Source: Vulcanimicrobiota bacterium (GTDB lineage: Bacteria > Vulcanimicrobiota > Xenobia > Xenobiales > JADMJV01). From it: 64,000 nt of DNA. A program made the translations under genes and the position numbers. Under the pieces are notes generated by a model that searched no databases, was not told the DNA's origin, and worked only from the letters and a program-made list of their open reading frames with translations. Numbering within the stretch: the first letter of the stretch is position 1; every line of letters begins with the position of its first letter. Below, one piece after another: positions 7,837 through 16,143 of this stretch. The stretch is from the NCBI GenBank assembly GCA_017307785.1, contig JAFKGI010000004.1, positions 186,001 to 250,000 on the forward strand. The letters are read 5' to 3'.

Positions 7837-8274
7837 ATGGTCAACAAAAAGGCGGAGATTCTCTCGGGTATCGGATTGGGTGGGCTGCTTTTGGGGCAGT
7901 CGCTGCAGGGTCTGGCCTGGGAGCAGCAGTGGAGCGAAAGCGAGGGCATCGTGCGCGGCACTCTGGAAGACGGGGCGGTGCTGGTCACTGGCGATGAGGC
8001 GGCGGACCGAATCGTGGGCCTGGAAGCTCAGACGGGCTATCTGGGCGAGCTGCCGGGAGGCCTTCACGTGGGGCTGTCCCTGACCGATGCCCAACAGCGC
8101 ATGCCTCAGCTGCGCAGCCACGACATGCTTTCCGGTCTTTACGAACCCGAGCGCCTGGGCTTTTTGCTGCTGGGAGACGAGACCGTCGAGAGCATCCTGG
8201 TGTGCGACTTCGGCCACGACTACTGGACCTTTGCCCGCCCGCTGCTCGAAGAAGAAGAGGAATACGACTCCTGA
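7837..8274 (+). CDS. Unrecognised 145-residue protein
   Basis: The frame reads MVNKKAEILSGIGLGGLLLG, a glycine-rich amphipathic N-terminus, then alternating strands and turns (IVRGTLEDGAVLVTGDEAAD, GGLHVGLSLTDAQQRMPQ) and an acidic tail (LLEEEEEYDS). There is no signal peptide or recognised catalytic motif. The ATG at 7837 is the first plausible start beyond the divergent exported gene; CTG codons slightly upstream are possible. It ends 16 bp before the molybdopterin oxidoreductase on the same strand and may be cotranscribed with it. Confidence 0.55.
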   Translation: MVNKKAEILSGIGLGGLLLGQSLQGLAWEQQWSESEGIVRGTLEDGAVLVTGDEAADRIVGLEAQTGYLGELPGGLHVGLSLTDAQQRMPQLRSHDMLSGLYEPERLGFLLLGDETVESILVCDFGHDYWTFARPLLEEEEEYDS

Positions 8275-8290
8275 GGCCAAAAATTTAGGG

Positions 8291-10195
8291 ATGCTTACCC
8301 GCCGCACCACCTGCAATCGCGATTGTCCCGATACCTGTAGCCTGGTGGTGGAGGTCAATGAGCAGGGGAGAGCCGTCAAGTTGCGCGGCGCGGCCGACGA
8401 CCCGGTCACCCAGGGTTTTCTGTGCGAGCGCACCAGTCGTTTTTTAGACCGACAGTACGCGCAGGACCGGCTCACTCAACCGCAGTGGCGCCCGCACAAA
8501 GGCGCCGCCCTGGAGCCGGTCAGCTGGGATTTCGCCCTCGACCGCATTGCCGAGAAAATGCTGCAGTGCCGTGCCGAGAGCGGGCCCGCCTCGTTGCTGC
8601 ATTATCGCTCGGGTGGCTCGCTGGGACTGCTCAAGCAGCTCTCTGATTTGCTCTTCGAGAAGTTCGGCCCGGTCAGCCTGAAGCGCGGCGACATTTGCTC
8701 GGGCGCCGGCGAAGCCGCTCAGGAGCTGGACTTCGGCATCTGCGACAGCCATGATCATCTGGATTTGCATCACAGTCGCCACATCATTCTGTGGGGCAAG
8801 AACGTGCATACCTCGGCTCCCCACCTGCTGCCGCTGCTGGTGCAGCTCAAGCAGAAGGGCGTGCGCTTGATCGGAGTGGACCCGGTGCGCACCCGCCAGG
8901 CCAGTCTGGTCGACCATTTCATCCAGCCGCGTCCCGGCACCGACTTCGCGCTGGCCATGGCAGTGGCCGCGTCCTTCCTAGATCGCGATCCCAGCGCTTT
9001 CTGCGACCACTGGCCCGAGTTTCAACAACTGGTGCGCAGCCGCCAGGATTGGGCCGAAGTGGCCGGCGTCAGCCCCCAGGACGTGGGGGTGCTGGTCGAG
9101 GCCTTGCAACAGGGACCAACCAATATCCAGGTCGGCTGGGGCATGGGACGGCGCCGTAACGGGGGAGCCGGCATCCGGGCGGTGGACGCGCTTGCGGCCA
9201 TCAGCGGCAATCTGGGCATCTCCGGCGGCGGTGTCTCTTACTATTACCGGCGGCGCAGCGCCTTCGATTCGGTTGAACTCGGAGGTTTGGAGGTGGCCCC
9301 GCGCAGCTTTTCCGAGGCCTGTCTGGGTCAGGAGCTGCTGCAGGCCGATCCTCCCGTGCGCTTCGCCTGGGTGACGGCCGGTAATCCGGTGTCCATGCTG
9401 CCCGATAGCGGCTCCGTGCGCCGGGCCCTCTCGGCTCTGGAAATGCTGGTGGTGGTGGATACGCATCCGACCGACACCACCGACCTCGCCGACTTCGTGC
9501 TGCCCACCCGCACCCTGATCGAAGACGAGGATCTGCTGGGCGCTTATGGCAATCACTACCTGCGCTCCTCGCAGCCGGCCGTGGAAGCTCCCGGCGAAGT
9601 GCGCCACGAGCTCTGGATCTGGCAGCAAATGGCCGCCCGTCTGGGCCTGGCCGAGGTGCTGGAAGGCAGCCCGCGCCAGTGGAAAGAGCGCATGATGGTG
9701 CGTCTGCGCGCTTCCGGAGTGGGTCTCGAGGATCTGGAGAAAGGCGCCGTGCGCAATCCTTACGCCACCCAGGTGCTGTTCGCGGACCTGAAGTTTCCCA
9801 CCGAGAGCGGTAAGGTGCAGCTGATTCATCAGGCCCCGGAGCTGACCACTCCGGATGCCGATTATCCTCTGCAGCTCGCAGCTTTCTCTACGCCCAAGGC
9901 CCAGTGCTCGCAGTGGTCGGTGGCGCTCTCTGAGCTCACCGAAGCGCGCGTGCATCCGCAGGCGGCCGGGGACCTGGCGGACGGATCCGAGGTTTGCCTG
10001 GAGACGCGCCGGGGGCGCATGACCGTGCGCCTGCGCCACGATGATCAGGTGCATCCGCGCTTGCTGCTTTTGCCCAAGGGTCGCATGTTGCGTCAGGGTG
10101 GCTGCGCCAACGACCTGATCGAAGCCCGCGAAACCGATATCGGCGGCGGTGCCAACTACTACGAGGAACCGGCCCGCCTGGTCGCGCTCTCGTGA
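8291..10195 (+). CDS. Molybdopterin-dependent oxidoreductase with N-terminal 4Fe-4S cluster
   Basis: A 634-residue member of the DMSO reductase/formate dehydrogenase superfamily. C8, C12, C16 and C45 (TCNRDCPDTC and GFLCERT) bind a 4Fe-4S cluster. LKRGDICSGAGEAAQ, ILWGKNVHTSAPHLL, IGVDPVRTRQA and DALAAISGNLGISGGG line the bis-MGD cofactor sites; the C-terminal domain contains MLRQGGCANDL. There is no Tat signal, so it is probably cytoplasmic. The position of a molybdenum ligand is not obvious from sequence alone, and the substrate cannot be predicted. The next gene overlaps it by GTGA. No small subunit, membrane anchor or cofactor gene is nearby. Confidence 0.9.
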   Translation: MLTRRTTCNRDCPDTCSLVVEVNEQGRAVKLRGAADDPVTQGFLCERTSRFLDRQYAQDRLTQPQWRPHKGAALEPVSWDFALDRIAEKMLQCRAESGPASLLHYRSGGSLGLLKQLSDLLFEKFGPVSLKRGDICSGAGEAAQELDFGICDSHDHLDLHHSRHIILWGKNVHTSAPHLLPLLVQLKQKGVRLIGVDPVRTRQASLVDHFIQPRPGTDFALAMAVAASFLDRDPSAFCDHWPEFQQLVRSRQDWAEVAGVSPQDVGVLVEALQQGPTNIQVGWGMGRRRNGGAGIRAVDALAAISGNLGISGGGVSYYYRRRSAFDSVELGGLEVAPRSFSEACLGQELLQADPPVRFAWVTAGNPVSMLPDSGSVRRALSALEMLVVVDTHPTDTTDLADFVLPTRTLIEDEDLLGAYGNHYLRSSQPAVEAPGEVRHELWIWQQMAARLGLAEVLEGSPRQWKERMMVRLRASGVGLEDLEKGAVRNPYATQVLFADLKFPTESGKVQLIHQAPELTTPDADYPLQLAAFSTPKAQCSQWSVALSELTEARVHPQAAGDLADGSEVCLETRRGRMTVRLRHDDQVHPRLLLLPKGRMLRQGGCANDLIEARETDIGGGANYYEEPARLVALS

Positions 10196-11421
10196 AGAAC
10201 TGGACGGTCGAATTGCTGCCCGGGGTGGTGGTGCATGCCTACCTCCACCAGCATCAGCAGCACACTTGCTGGAGCTATCTGACCGAGGGGCTGCGAGCCC
10301 TGGACCAGTCGGAGCTGGCCTTCTGCTGGCCCTTTGAGGATGGCGACGTGCCGGTTCCGCCGCGCCCGCTGGAGTTTTTCGATACGGTCTGTCGGGCGGT
10401 GGCGCAGGGGAGACGGGTGGGACCGGGGGATGTCACCGGTTTTGCCAAAGGCTCTGAGGTTTTCGGGCGCAAGGACGTGACCGGCGTTCTCTACGTGCCC
10501 TGCCCGGGGTTGGAAGAAATCGCCGTGCCGCCGGAGACTCTTTCCGTCATTCCGCTGCTGGGCAAAGAGCTGGAGCGGGTGCGCGATGAGGGCGGGGCCC
10601 GCTTTATGGCCCGCCAGGCCCTGCGCACCCAGACCTACCCCTATCCCAACTGGTTTGACCGCCAGCGCAAGAGCGAGCGCCTCAAGAAAGGCGAGAGCGT
10701 GCTGGGTGGGGGAGTGCCCGTCATCCACTCCTGGCTGACCCACGCCTGGTCGCAAGAGGGTCGCCTGACGCTACGCATTCCCTACTACGAGCGCGATCTG
10801 ATTGCCCGGGCACTGGAAAACATCCCGGTCGACCGACCCTTTGCGCTGCTCACCGGGATTGCTCCCGAAGCCGAAGGCATCCTGGTGTGGCGGCCCGGCC
10901 AGCGGCAGGCAGCCGTGCTGGCCGCTCCCGGAGCTCCCGCCGCCGAGCGTCTGTCGGGCAATTTCTTTCTCTTTGCCACCAACCCCGAGGTGGAGGTCAG
11001 CCTGGGGGAAGGTCTGGAAGATGGTTTCCGCCTGATCTTGAGCCTGGCCGATCACCGGGCTCTGCGTCGGACCCTGTGCCGCGGCGAGGCTTTCGAGCTG
11101 GACCACTTCACCCTGGAGTCCAGCAACCATCAGGTGATGCTGCTCCACGACGAAGCCTACCTGGAGCAGGCCGGCTTTCAAATCGAAAAATCCACCGAGC
11201 TGCTGCAGCAGATTCTGGGCTTGATGCAGGCCACCTTACAGCGCGACGAGTTGCGTGGCCTGGCCGTGCGCGTGCAACTGGACGCGCACGGCCAGGTGGC
11301 GGTGATGTTTCCCGAAGCGCTGGAGTTCGCCAGCAAAAACCAGCTGGGGCTGGCGGTCATGGCCCTGCCGGCGCCGCCCCTGCGCCTGCCGGTGCAGCTG
11401 GAGCTTCACTGTCAGCTCTAA
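10192..11421 (+). CDS. Unrecognised 409-residue protein coupled to the oxidoreductase
   Basis: Starts at GTG 10192, overlapping the oxidoreductase stop as GTGA, which argues for stoichiometric expression with it. There is no signal peptide or membrane helix. The sequence looks like two or more alpha/beta domains: an N-terminal part with HQHQQHTCWSYLTEGL and FAKGSEVFGRKDVTGVLYVP, and a C-terminal part with FFLFATNPEVEVSLGEGLED and LRRTLCRGEAFELDHFTLES. No catalytic signature was recognised. A maturation or partner role for the molybdoenzyme is suggested only by gene order. Confidence 0.75.
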   Translation: MKNWTVELLPGVVVHAYLHQHQQHTCWSYLTEGLRALDQSELAFCWPFEDGDVPVPPRPLEFFDTVCRAVAQGRRVGPGDVTGFAKGSEVFGRKDVTGVLYVPCPGLEEIAVPPETLSVIPLLGKELERVRDEGGARFMARQALRTQTYPYPNWFDRQRKSERLKKGESVLGGGVPVIHSWLTHAWSQEGRLTLRIPYYERDLIARALENIPVDRPFALLTGIAPEAEGILVWRPGQRQAAVLAAPGAPAAERLSGNFFLFATNPEVEVSLGEGLEDGFRLILSLADHRALRRTLCRGEAFELDHFTLESSNHQVMLLHDEAYLEQAGFQIEKSTELLQQILGLMQATLQRDELRGLAVRVQLDAHGQVAVMFPEALEFASKNQLGLAVMALPAPPLRLPVQLELHCQL

Positions 11422-12107
11422 AGTGGGCCACGCCGGCCCTGGTCGGGCTGGTGCTGGCGGCCGACATGCTCTGGTCTCCGGCCCTGGTTTCGCTGCCTGC
11501 TCCCGCTCCCGAACCCCCCAAGTGGGATCTCGAAACCATCGAGAAGCTCAATCCGCCGCGCGATCATCAGGCCGAGTGGGCCCGCCTGGCCCCGCAGCTG
11601 GAGCGGTCGCAGCCGGCCAACGCCTGGCAGGGCTGGCAGCGCCTGGCGCTGAGTTCCCCGGCCGGCGGCCTCTTCAGGGCTTACCAGAGTCGTCTGAGCG
11701 GCTTGCGTTGGGCCCAGCTGGAGGCAACCGCCGAGCGCCTGCGCCCCCTGCTGGAGAAGAACGATCTGCCAGCCTATCGCCAGCAGCTGCTGCTGCGCGG
11801 TGAGGAGCGGGGCCCGCTGGGCCTGGCTCTCACGCTGCAGCCTTTGAGTGAAGTGGGTCGCGAAGATCTGCTGCCGGAAAGCTGGTGGTGGGAAATTCTG
11901 GTGCAAGAAAGCCATCGACAGGCTCTGCGGGCCGGGGTCCGCCTGGCCCGCGGTCAGCAGCCCGAGATGCCTCATCGCTGGGAAGGCCGCACCTGCGTGT
12001 GCTGGACTTTCGCCCTGGATGGTCGCGACGACGGAGGTCAGCTGGAAGCTCCCCTGGATCAACCCGGTAGCAACGCTCCCGGCGACTGGATCTACCGGTT
12101 TCGCTGA
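11409..12107 (+). CDS. Putative membrane-anchored or exported protein, start uncertain
   Basis: After a hydrophobic N-terminal stretch (ALVGLVLAADMLW) and a proline-rich linker (PAPAPEPPKWD) comes a soluble helical domain rich in leucine, arginine and tryptophan (ESWWWEILVQESHRQALRAG) ending GDWIYRFR. No ATG precedes the hydrophobic part. A CTG at 11409 with GGAG five bases upstream, overlapping the previous gene by 13 bp, is used here; GTG 11451 is an alternative. It is the third gene of the oxidoreductase run and converges on the kinase gene with a 16-bp overlap. Function unknown. Confidence 0.55.
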   Translation: MSALKWATPALVGLVLAADMLWSPALVSLPAPAPEPPKWDLETIEKLNPPRDHQAEWARLAPQLERSQPANAWQGWQRLALSSPAGGLFRAYQSRLSGLRWAQLEATAERLRPLLEKNDLPAYRQQLLLRGEERGPLGLALTLQPLSEVGREDLLPESWWWEILVQESHRQALRAGVRLARGQQPEMPHRWEGRTCVCWTFALDGRDDGGQLEAPLDQPGSNAPGDWIYRFR

Positions 12108-13174
12108 AACTCCCAGCCTTGCCAGGCGGCTCCCGCCAGCGCTCCTCCCAGCCCGCAGATGAGCATCAGACGCCCCACCACTCCCAGGCTCAAACTGGCC
12201 CAGAGCGCCAGTTCTCCCAGCAGTCCGCCGCGCAGCAACTGGATCCCCAGGGCCGCGCTCAGACACAGGCCGACCGTTGCCAGCATTCGTCCGCGGGGGA
12301 GTTTGGAAGCGCCCGGCCCGAGCTTGCGCAACGCCTGCACGACCGCCTCCATGCTGGCCGGTCGCCGACGGGGGTCCAGTTCCAGCATCTGTCTTAAAAT
12401 CGGCCAGTGATCCTTGGGAATCTGGGGCGTCTGCAGCAGCGGTGCCAGCGGCAGCTCCCGGTTGTAGCAGGCCAGTCGGGCCGGATGATCCTCGCCTTCC
12501 AGGGCAAAACTGCGACTGCGCGGGGCATAGCCGGTCAGGGCGCAATAAAAACTGGCCGCCAGCGCATAGATATCCCAACTCACTTGCGGGGGACCGCCCG
12601 CGGCCTGTTCGGGCGGCATATAAAAGTAGCTGCCCATGCGCTGGCGCGTGTCGGAAAGGGGCCGGGCCTGGCCCAGGTCGGCCAGCAGCAAATGGTCGTG
12701 ACGATCCAGCAGCAGGTTGGCCGGCTTGACGTCGCAGTGCACGATCTGGCAGCGATGCAGCAGACTCAGTCCCTCGGCCGCCTGCACAAACCACTCCAGC
12801 CAGTCCTCGGGTCGGAACGGCTGCTCGACTCGATCTTCCAGCGAGCCCACGCAGAGCGGCGAGACCAGATAGATGTGCGCTCCCTCCATGCGGGCGTCGC
12901 GCACCTCGAGAATGGAAGGATGGCGGCCCACTTTGACCATGTGCTCGATCTCGGCCATCTGCTGCATGCCCTGGCCGGGCCGCACCTCGATGACTTTGAT
13001 GGCCACCTCCTGACCGGTGCGTTTGTGGCGCGCCGCCCAGCAAGTGGCAAAGCTGCCCGAGCCCAGTTCGCGCCCGATCTCGTAGTCGGCCAGGGCCCCC
13101 GGGTTGCTGGCGCCGGTGGAAGCCAGACGCGCCAGTTCGTCGTCGTCGTCCTGGGTGAGGGTGATGTCAGCCAC
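12092..13174 (-). CDS. Membrane-associated Hanks-type Ser/Thr protein kinase
   Basis: Residues 30-300 form a kinase domain with all key motifs: glycine loop GSGSFATCW, catalytic lysine in VAIKVIEVR, catalytic loop HCDVKPANLLL (from residue 146), metal-binding ADLGQARP in place of DFG, and MPPEQAAGG in place of APE. The last 65 residues contain two hydrophobic helices and end in WEFQRNR. There are no PASTA or other sensor domains, so the signal probably comes from partners. GTG 13174 overlaps the pseudokinase stop by 8 bp. It is the last gene of a four-gene coupled operon whose FHA-containing first product is a natural phosphothreonine reader. Confidence 0.92.
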   Translation of the reverse strand: MADITLTQDDDDELARLASTGASNPGALADYEIGRELGSGSFATCWAARHKRTGQEVAIKVIEVRPGQGMQQMAEIEHMVKVGRHPSILEVRDARMEGAHIYLVSPLCVGSLEDRVEQPFRPEDWLEWFVQAAEGLSLLHRCQIVHCDVKPANLLLDRHDHLLLADLGQARPLSDTRQRMGSYFYMPPEQAAGGPPQVSWDIYALAASFYCALTGYAPRSRSFALEGEDHPARLACYNRELPLAPLLQTPQIPKDHWPILRQMLELDPRRRPASMEAVVQALRKLGPGASKLPRGRMLATVGLCLSAALGIQLLRGGLLGELALWASLSLGVVGRLMLICGLGGALAGAAWQGWEFQRNR

Positions 13175-13925
13175 GCCAGCCGAACCGTCCCAGCCACATC
13201 CCGACCACCGCGCCCACCACCGCTCCCAGTCCCGCCAGTCCCAGCAGGCGGAAATCGAAGAGCAGCCCGCCCAGCAGAGCGGCTGCGCCCAGTTTCCAGA
13301 GAGCCTGGCGCAGGGGGGGCGCGGCCGGTTGGCCCAGAGCTTGTAAGAAGTCGGCCGCGCTGGCGAACTGGCCGGAAGCGGTGCGGCTCAGGAGATCCAA
13401 TAGTTCCGGCGCGGTGGCGCCGGCCAGCAAGTCCTGACCCAGCCGCCCCAGAGCCTTGACGTCAGCGGTCGCCTCGCCCGGCGGTTCGGCCGTCAGCCAA
13501 CCGTCGATGCGCAGCTCGGATTTGCGGTCCATCAAAAGATTGCCCGGAGTCAGGGCGCCGTGGGTGAGTCCGCCGGCGTGGGCCGCCACCAGCGTCTGGG
13601 CGATCTGGCGCAGCCAGGGCTCCACTTGAGCCACGCTGTGGCGGGAGTGGGCGGCGCTGGTCAAACTGACCGGAAAGTAGGGGAAGACCAGGTAGCGCGG
13701 CTTTTCGGCCAGCTGCATGTCCAGCGGCATCACCGCCCGGGCCAGATCCAGCCCGTTGAGCAGCTGCAGGCGGGCGTTGACCTGGGCCGAGCTCAGGCCC
13801 GGATCGAGATAGCGAACCACCACTCGCTGCCCGGTGGAAGGCTGAAAGGCGCGCCAGCTGCGCTCCTCCGCATCCAGGGCTTCTTCCAGGTCCAGGCCTA
13901 GGGGAGCGGCGTCAGGCCGAGCCAA
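13167..13925 (-). CDS. Membrane-tethered protein pseudokinase
   Basis: The order of elements follows a kinase fold: a lysine-free strand VVVRYLDPGL, a hinge-like YLVFPYFPVSL, then GGLTHGALTPGNLLMD at the catalytic loop and LRIDGWL at the DFG position. The catalytic aspartate of HRD is replaced by alanine and DFG by DGW, so phosphotransfer is unlikely. The C-terminus has two hydrophobic helices ending MWLGRFGWRG, similar in plan to the active kinase next door. The start is unclear; a TTG at 13925 overlaps the membrane gene by 28 bp and CTG 13895 is an alternative. It may act as an allosteric partner or scaffold of the kinase. Confidence 0.75.
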   Translation of the reverse strand: MARPDAAPLGLDLEEALDAEERSWRAFQPSTGQRVVVRYLDPGLSSAQVNARLQLLNGLDLARAVMPLDMQLAEKPRYLVFPYFPVSLTSAAHSRHSVAQVEPWLRQIAQTLVAAHAGGLTHGALTPGNLLMDRKSELRIDGWLTAEPPGEATADVKALGRLGQDLLAGATAPELLDLLSRTASGQFASAADFLQALGQPAAPPLRQALWKLGAAALLGGLLFDFRLLGLAGLGAVVGAVVGMWLGRFGWRG

Positions 13926-14197
13926 GTTCCGGGTCCGTTCCACAGGCAAAGCAATAACCAGGCGCTCAATCCGCCCCACAATCCGGCCAGAGCGCCCTGA
14001 GCAGCGCCCTGGCGCAGGGCCTCGCTCAAGTTGTCCGGGGTTTCCAGCGAGCCGGGGGTGAGCAGATGCACCAACCAGCCGCCCCCCAGTCCGCCCAGCA
14101 GGCCCAGCATCAGCAGCTTGAGCAATTGGGGCGAGTGAAAATAGAAGCTTCCCATGGCCAGCAGCCCGCCCAGGGCTCCTGGAACCAGGGAGTTCAC
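13898..14197 (-). CDS. Small glycine-rich membrane protein
   Basis: A 99-residue protein with three hydrophobic segments (GALGGLLAMGSFYF, LLKLLMLGLLGGLGGGWLV, GLWGGLSAWLLLCLW) and a short soluble loop (TPGSLETPDNLSEAL). GTG 14197 overlaps the stop of the FHA-GGDEF gene as GTGA, and the 3' end overlaps the pseudokinase frame. Similar Gly-rich hydrophobic helices end both kinase-fold proteins of the operon, so helix-helix packing among the three is plausible. No known family recognised. Confidence 0.7.
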   Translation of the reverse strand: MNSLVPGALGGLLAMGSFYFHSPQLLKLLMLGLLGGLGGGWLVHLLTPGSLETPDNLSEALRQGAAQGALAGLWGGLSAWLLLCLWNGPGTWLGLTPLP

Positions 14198-15924
14198 GCC
14201 GAGGCCACTCGGTTCCGGCCCTGTTCTTTGGCGCTATACAGAGCCCGGTCGGCCTGGCCCACCAGGGCGTCAAAATCGCTGCCGGCGCTGCTATAGCCCA
14301 GGCTGACGGTGAGCTGGCCGTGCTCCTGCATGCGCTGGCGGGCGCGTTCGGCCAGTTGGGCGGCCGCTTCTCCGCTGACCGGGCACAGGGCCACGAACTC
14401 TTCGCCGCCATAACGCCCGAAGAGTCCCGGGCGGAAAAGCTCCTGCAGTTGTTGGGCGGCCTGGCGCAGGGCGCGATCGCCCCCCTGATGGCCGTGCTGG
14501 TCGTTGAACTGCTTGAAGTGATCGATGTCGATCAGGAAGAGAGTGGTCTGGGTGCCCTGCTGGCGGCAGGTCTCCAGGGCTTTCTCGGCTTCCTCCATGA
14601 AGTGGCGGCGGTTGAAGACTCCGGTCAGCCCGTCGAGCGTGGCCAGCTGCTGAACTCGCGTGTGCAGTCGGGCGTTTTGTAGGGCGATGTAGGCCTGGCT
14701 GGCCAGTGCCCGGGCCAGCATCAACTGGGGCTCGTCAAACGACTGGCGGTTGGCCATGACCAGCAGGGTGTTGGTGTGGCTTTCCTCCAGCCAGCCGGGC
14801 AGTCCGGCGCGAATCTCCTCGAGCTTGACCAGCTGACCGGTTTCCGCCATAAAGCCGCGATGGGCCAGCACCCGGTAACCGTCCGCGTCCTGCTGCAGCA
14901 GCGCGGCCCGGTCGTAGAGCACCAGGTTCTCCAGGCCGACCAGGAAGCGTTTGGCCACTTCCTCGGGGTTGAGGGTGGAGAGCAGCCCTTGCTGCAGGTT
15001 GCCCAGCTGCTCGGCCAGACCGCGCCGCTCGCGTTCGGCTGCGATGTCGCGCTCCAGCAGCAGACGCCGGGATTTTTCCAGGGCCGAGGTGACCACTTCG
15101 GAAACCAGGGCCAGCACGGCCCGGTCCAGTTCGCCCGGGGTGAGCTGGTGGGCGTCCCCGTCCACTTCCGCCCCGATGGCGTAGAGCACGTAAGACTCGT
15201 CACGACCCAGGATGGGGGCGGCTACCGCCCAACTGATGCCTTCCACCACCGTGGGGGTAGCCACTCCGGGGGTGACTTCGGGCGCGTTGGACCACAGGTA
15301 GCAAAGCGGTTTGCCGGCTTCCAGGGCCTGTCGCACTAGAGTGCGACTGGGCGGCACCTGGGAGTTGCCCTGACTGGCCAGCACCTTCATCTGGCCGTGA
15401 GCGTCCACCTGAATGGCCATGAGGTCGGCGGCGTGGGAAATCACCTCGCCCAGCACCGACAGCGTGCCGCGAATCAAGGCCTCGGTGGTCTCGAAATCGC
15501 GCAGCACCGGCTGCAGGGCCAGCAGGGCGCGCAGCCCGCGCGAAGCGTCCTGCTCATGGGCCACGCTCAGCAGGGTGGGGTCGAGGGTGATGGGCGTGCC
15601 CGAGGGATTGGTCTCGCGAATCCAGCGAAACAAGGTCTGCCCCGAAGAAAAGCCCTCCCCGCACGAGATCTCGAACTTCTCCTCGGCCCGCCCCTCGAAG
15701 AACAGGGGCCGCCGCGCCTCCGGACAACGCTCGATGAGCAGGCGGTCACCGGCCAGTTGCATGTGAAAATGCTGGCGGGAAAGGCTGGCGTCGAAAGGAA
15801 CCGCCAGCTTGTCCCCGGTGTCCTCACTGCTGCTGCGACCCACAATCTGGTCGCGTTGCCCCACGATCAGGAAGGTCTTCTCGTTGGTCTTCAGGTGGCG
15901 TGCTTCAACCCAGGCAAATTCCAT
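14194..15924 (-). CDS. FHA-GAF-GAF-GGDEF diguanylate cyclase
   Basis: A 576-residue signalling protein. Residues 15-95 form an FHA domain (IVGRSSSEDTG...SLSRQHFHMQL), which binds phosphothreonine peptides. Two GAF-like regions follow (about 120-270 and 300-430), joined by a coiled coil. The C-terminal cyclase has DGLTGVFNRRHF, LIDIDHFKQFND and the active-site GGEEF at 506-510 (FGRYGGEEFVAL). The RxxD inhibitory site upstream of GGEEF is absent (RPGL). It should make c-di-GMP without typical product inhibition, with input from a phosphorylated partner, most simply the kinase encoded in the same operon. ATG 15924 follows a hairpin by two bases. Confidence 0.92.
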   Translation of the reverse strand: MEFAWVEARHLKTNEKTFLIVGQRDQIVGRSSSEDTGDKLAVPFDASLSRQHFHMQLAGDRLLIERCPEARRPLFFEGRAEEKFEISCGEGFSSGQTLFRWIRETNPSGTPITLDPTLLSVAHEQDASRGLRALLALQPVLRDFETTEALIRGTLSVLGEVISHAADLMAIQVDAHGQMKVLASQGNSQVPPSRTLVRQALEAGKPLCYLWSNAPEVTPGVATPTVVEGISWAVAAPILGRDESYVLYAIGAEVDGDAHQLTPGELDRAVLALVSEVVTSALEKSRRLLLERDIAAERERRGLAEQLGNLQQGLLSTLNPEEVAKRFLVGLENLVLYDRAALLQQDADGYRVLAHRGFMAETGQLVKLEEIRAGLPGWLEESHTNTLLVMANRQSFDEPQLMLARALASQAYIALQNARLHTRVQQLATLDGLTGVFNRRHFMEEAEKALETCRQQGTQTTLFLIDIDHFKQFNDQHGHQGGDRALRQAAQQLQELFRPGLFGRYGGEEFVALCPVSGEAAAQLAERARQRMQEHGQLTVSLGYSSAGSDFDALVGQADRALYSAKEQGRNRVASA

Positions 15925-15926
15925 CG

Positions 15927-15945
15927 GGGGAGTTTCGGACTCCCC
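15927..15945 (-). promoter_or_regulatory. Stem-loop touching the start codon of the diguanylate cyclase gene
   Basis: A perfect 7-bp stem (GGGGAGT/ACTCCCC) with a 5-base loop ends two bases before the ATG at 15924. No Shine-Dalgarno sequence is visible there, so the helix would occupy the ribosome landing site. It may throttle translation, or the mRNA may start nearby and be leaderless. Confidence 0.45.
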
Positions 15946-16143
15946 GCTCCGGGCGCCTGCCCGGCTGAGGGCGGCCGGGCACCGCGCGGCCTGCCCGCCC
16001 CCAGGCGAGGTTTTGCATCGTCCCCAGCCGGGCGCCCGCCGCCTGCCCGCCTCCAGCCGAGGCAAAACCCCCTCTCCAGCCGAGGCCAAACCTCCACACG
16101 GCTCTCTCAGAGAAATTTCAGGCCTGTACGGCAGACTCACCGA
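15946..16143. other. GC-rich divergent intergenic region with imperfect direct repeats
   Basis: The rest of the gap between the cyclase gene and the P450 gene. It carries three related copies of a short sequence, two of them reading CTCCAGCCGAGGCAAAACC and CTCCAGCCGAGGCCAAACC near 16050-16100, and a third, CCCCAGGCGAGGTTTTGC, near 16000. Several GC-rich hairpins are possible. Promoters for both divergent genes should lie here, but no clear -35/-10 pair was found. Confidence 0.4.

Noticed and set aside
11418..13043. Long minus-strand open frame of 541 codons over the end of the oxidoreductase run and the kinase gene
   Set aside because: It is the opposite-frame shadow of the kinase gene in GC-rich DNA; its translation is low-complexity Gly/Arg/Ala sequence with no domain.
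15397..16143. Upstream extension of the P450 reading frame
   Set aside because: It would overlap the FHA domain of the divergent cyclase over hundreds of bases and gives no P450-like sequence.
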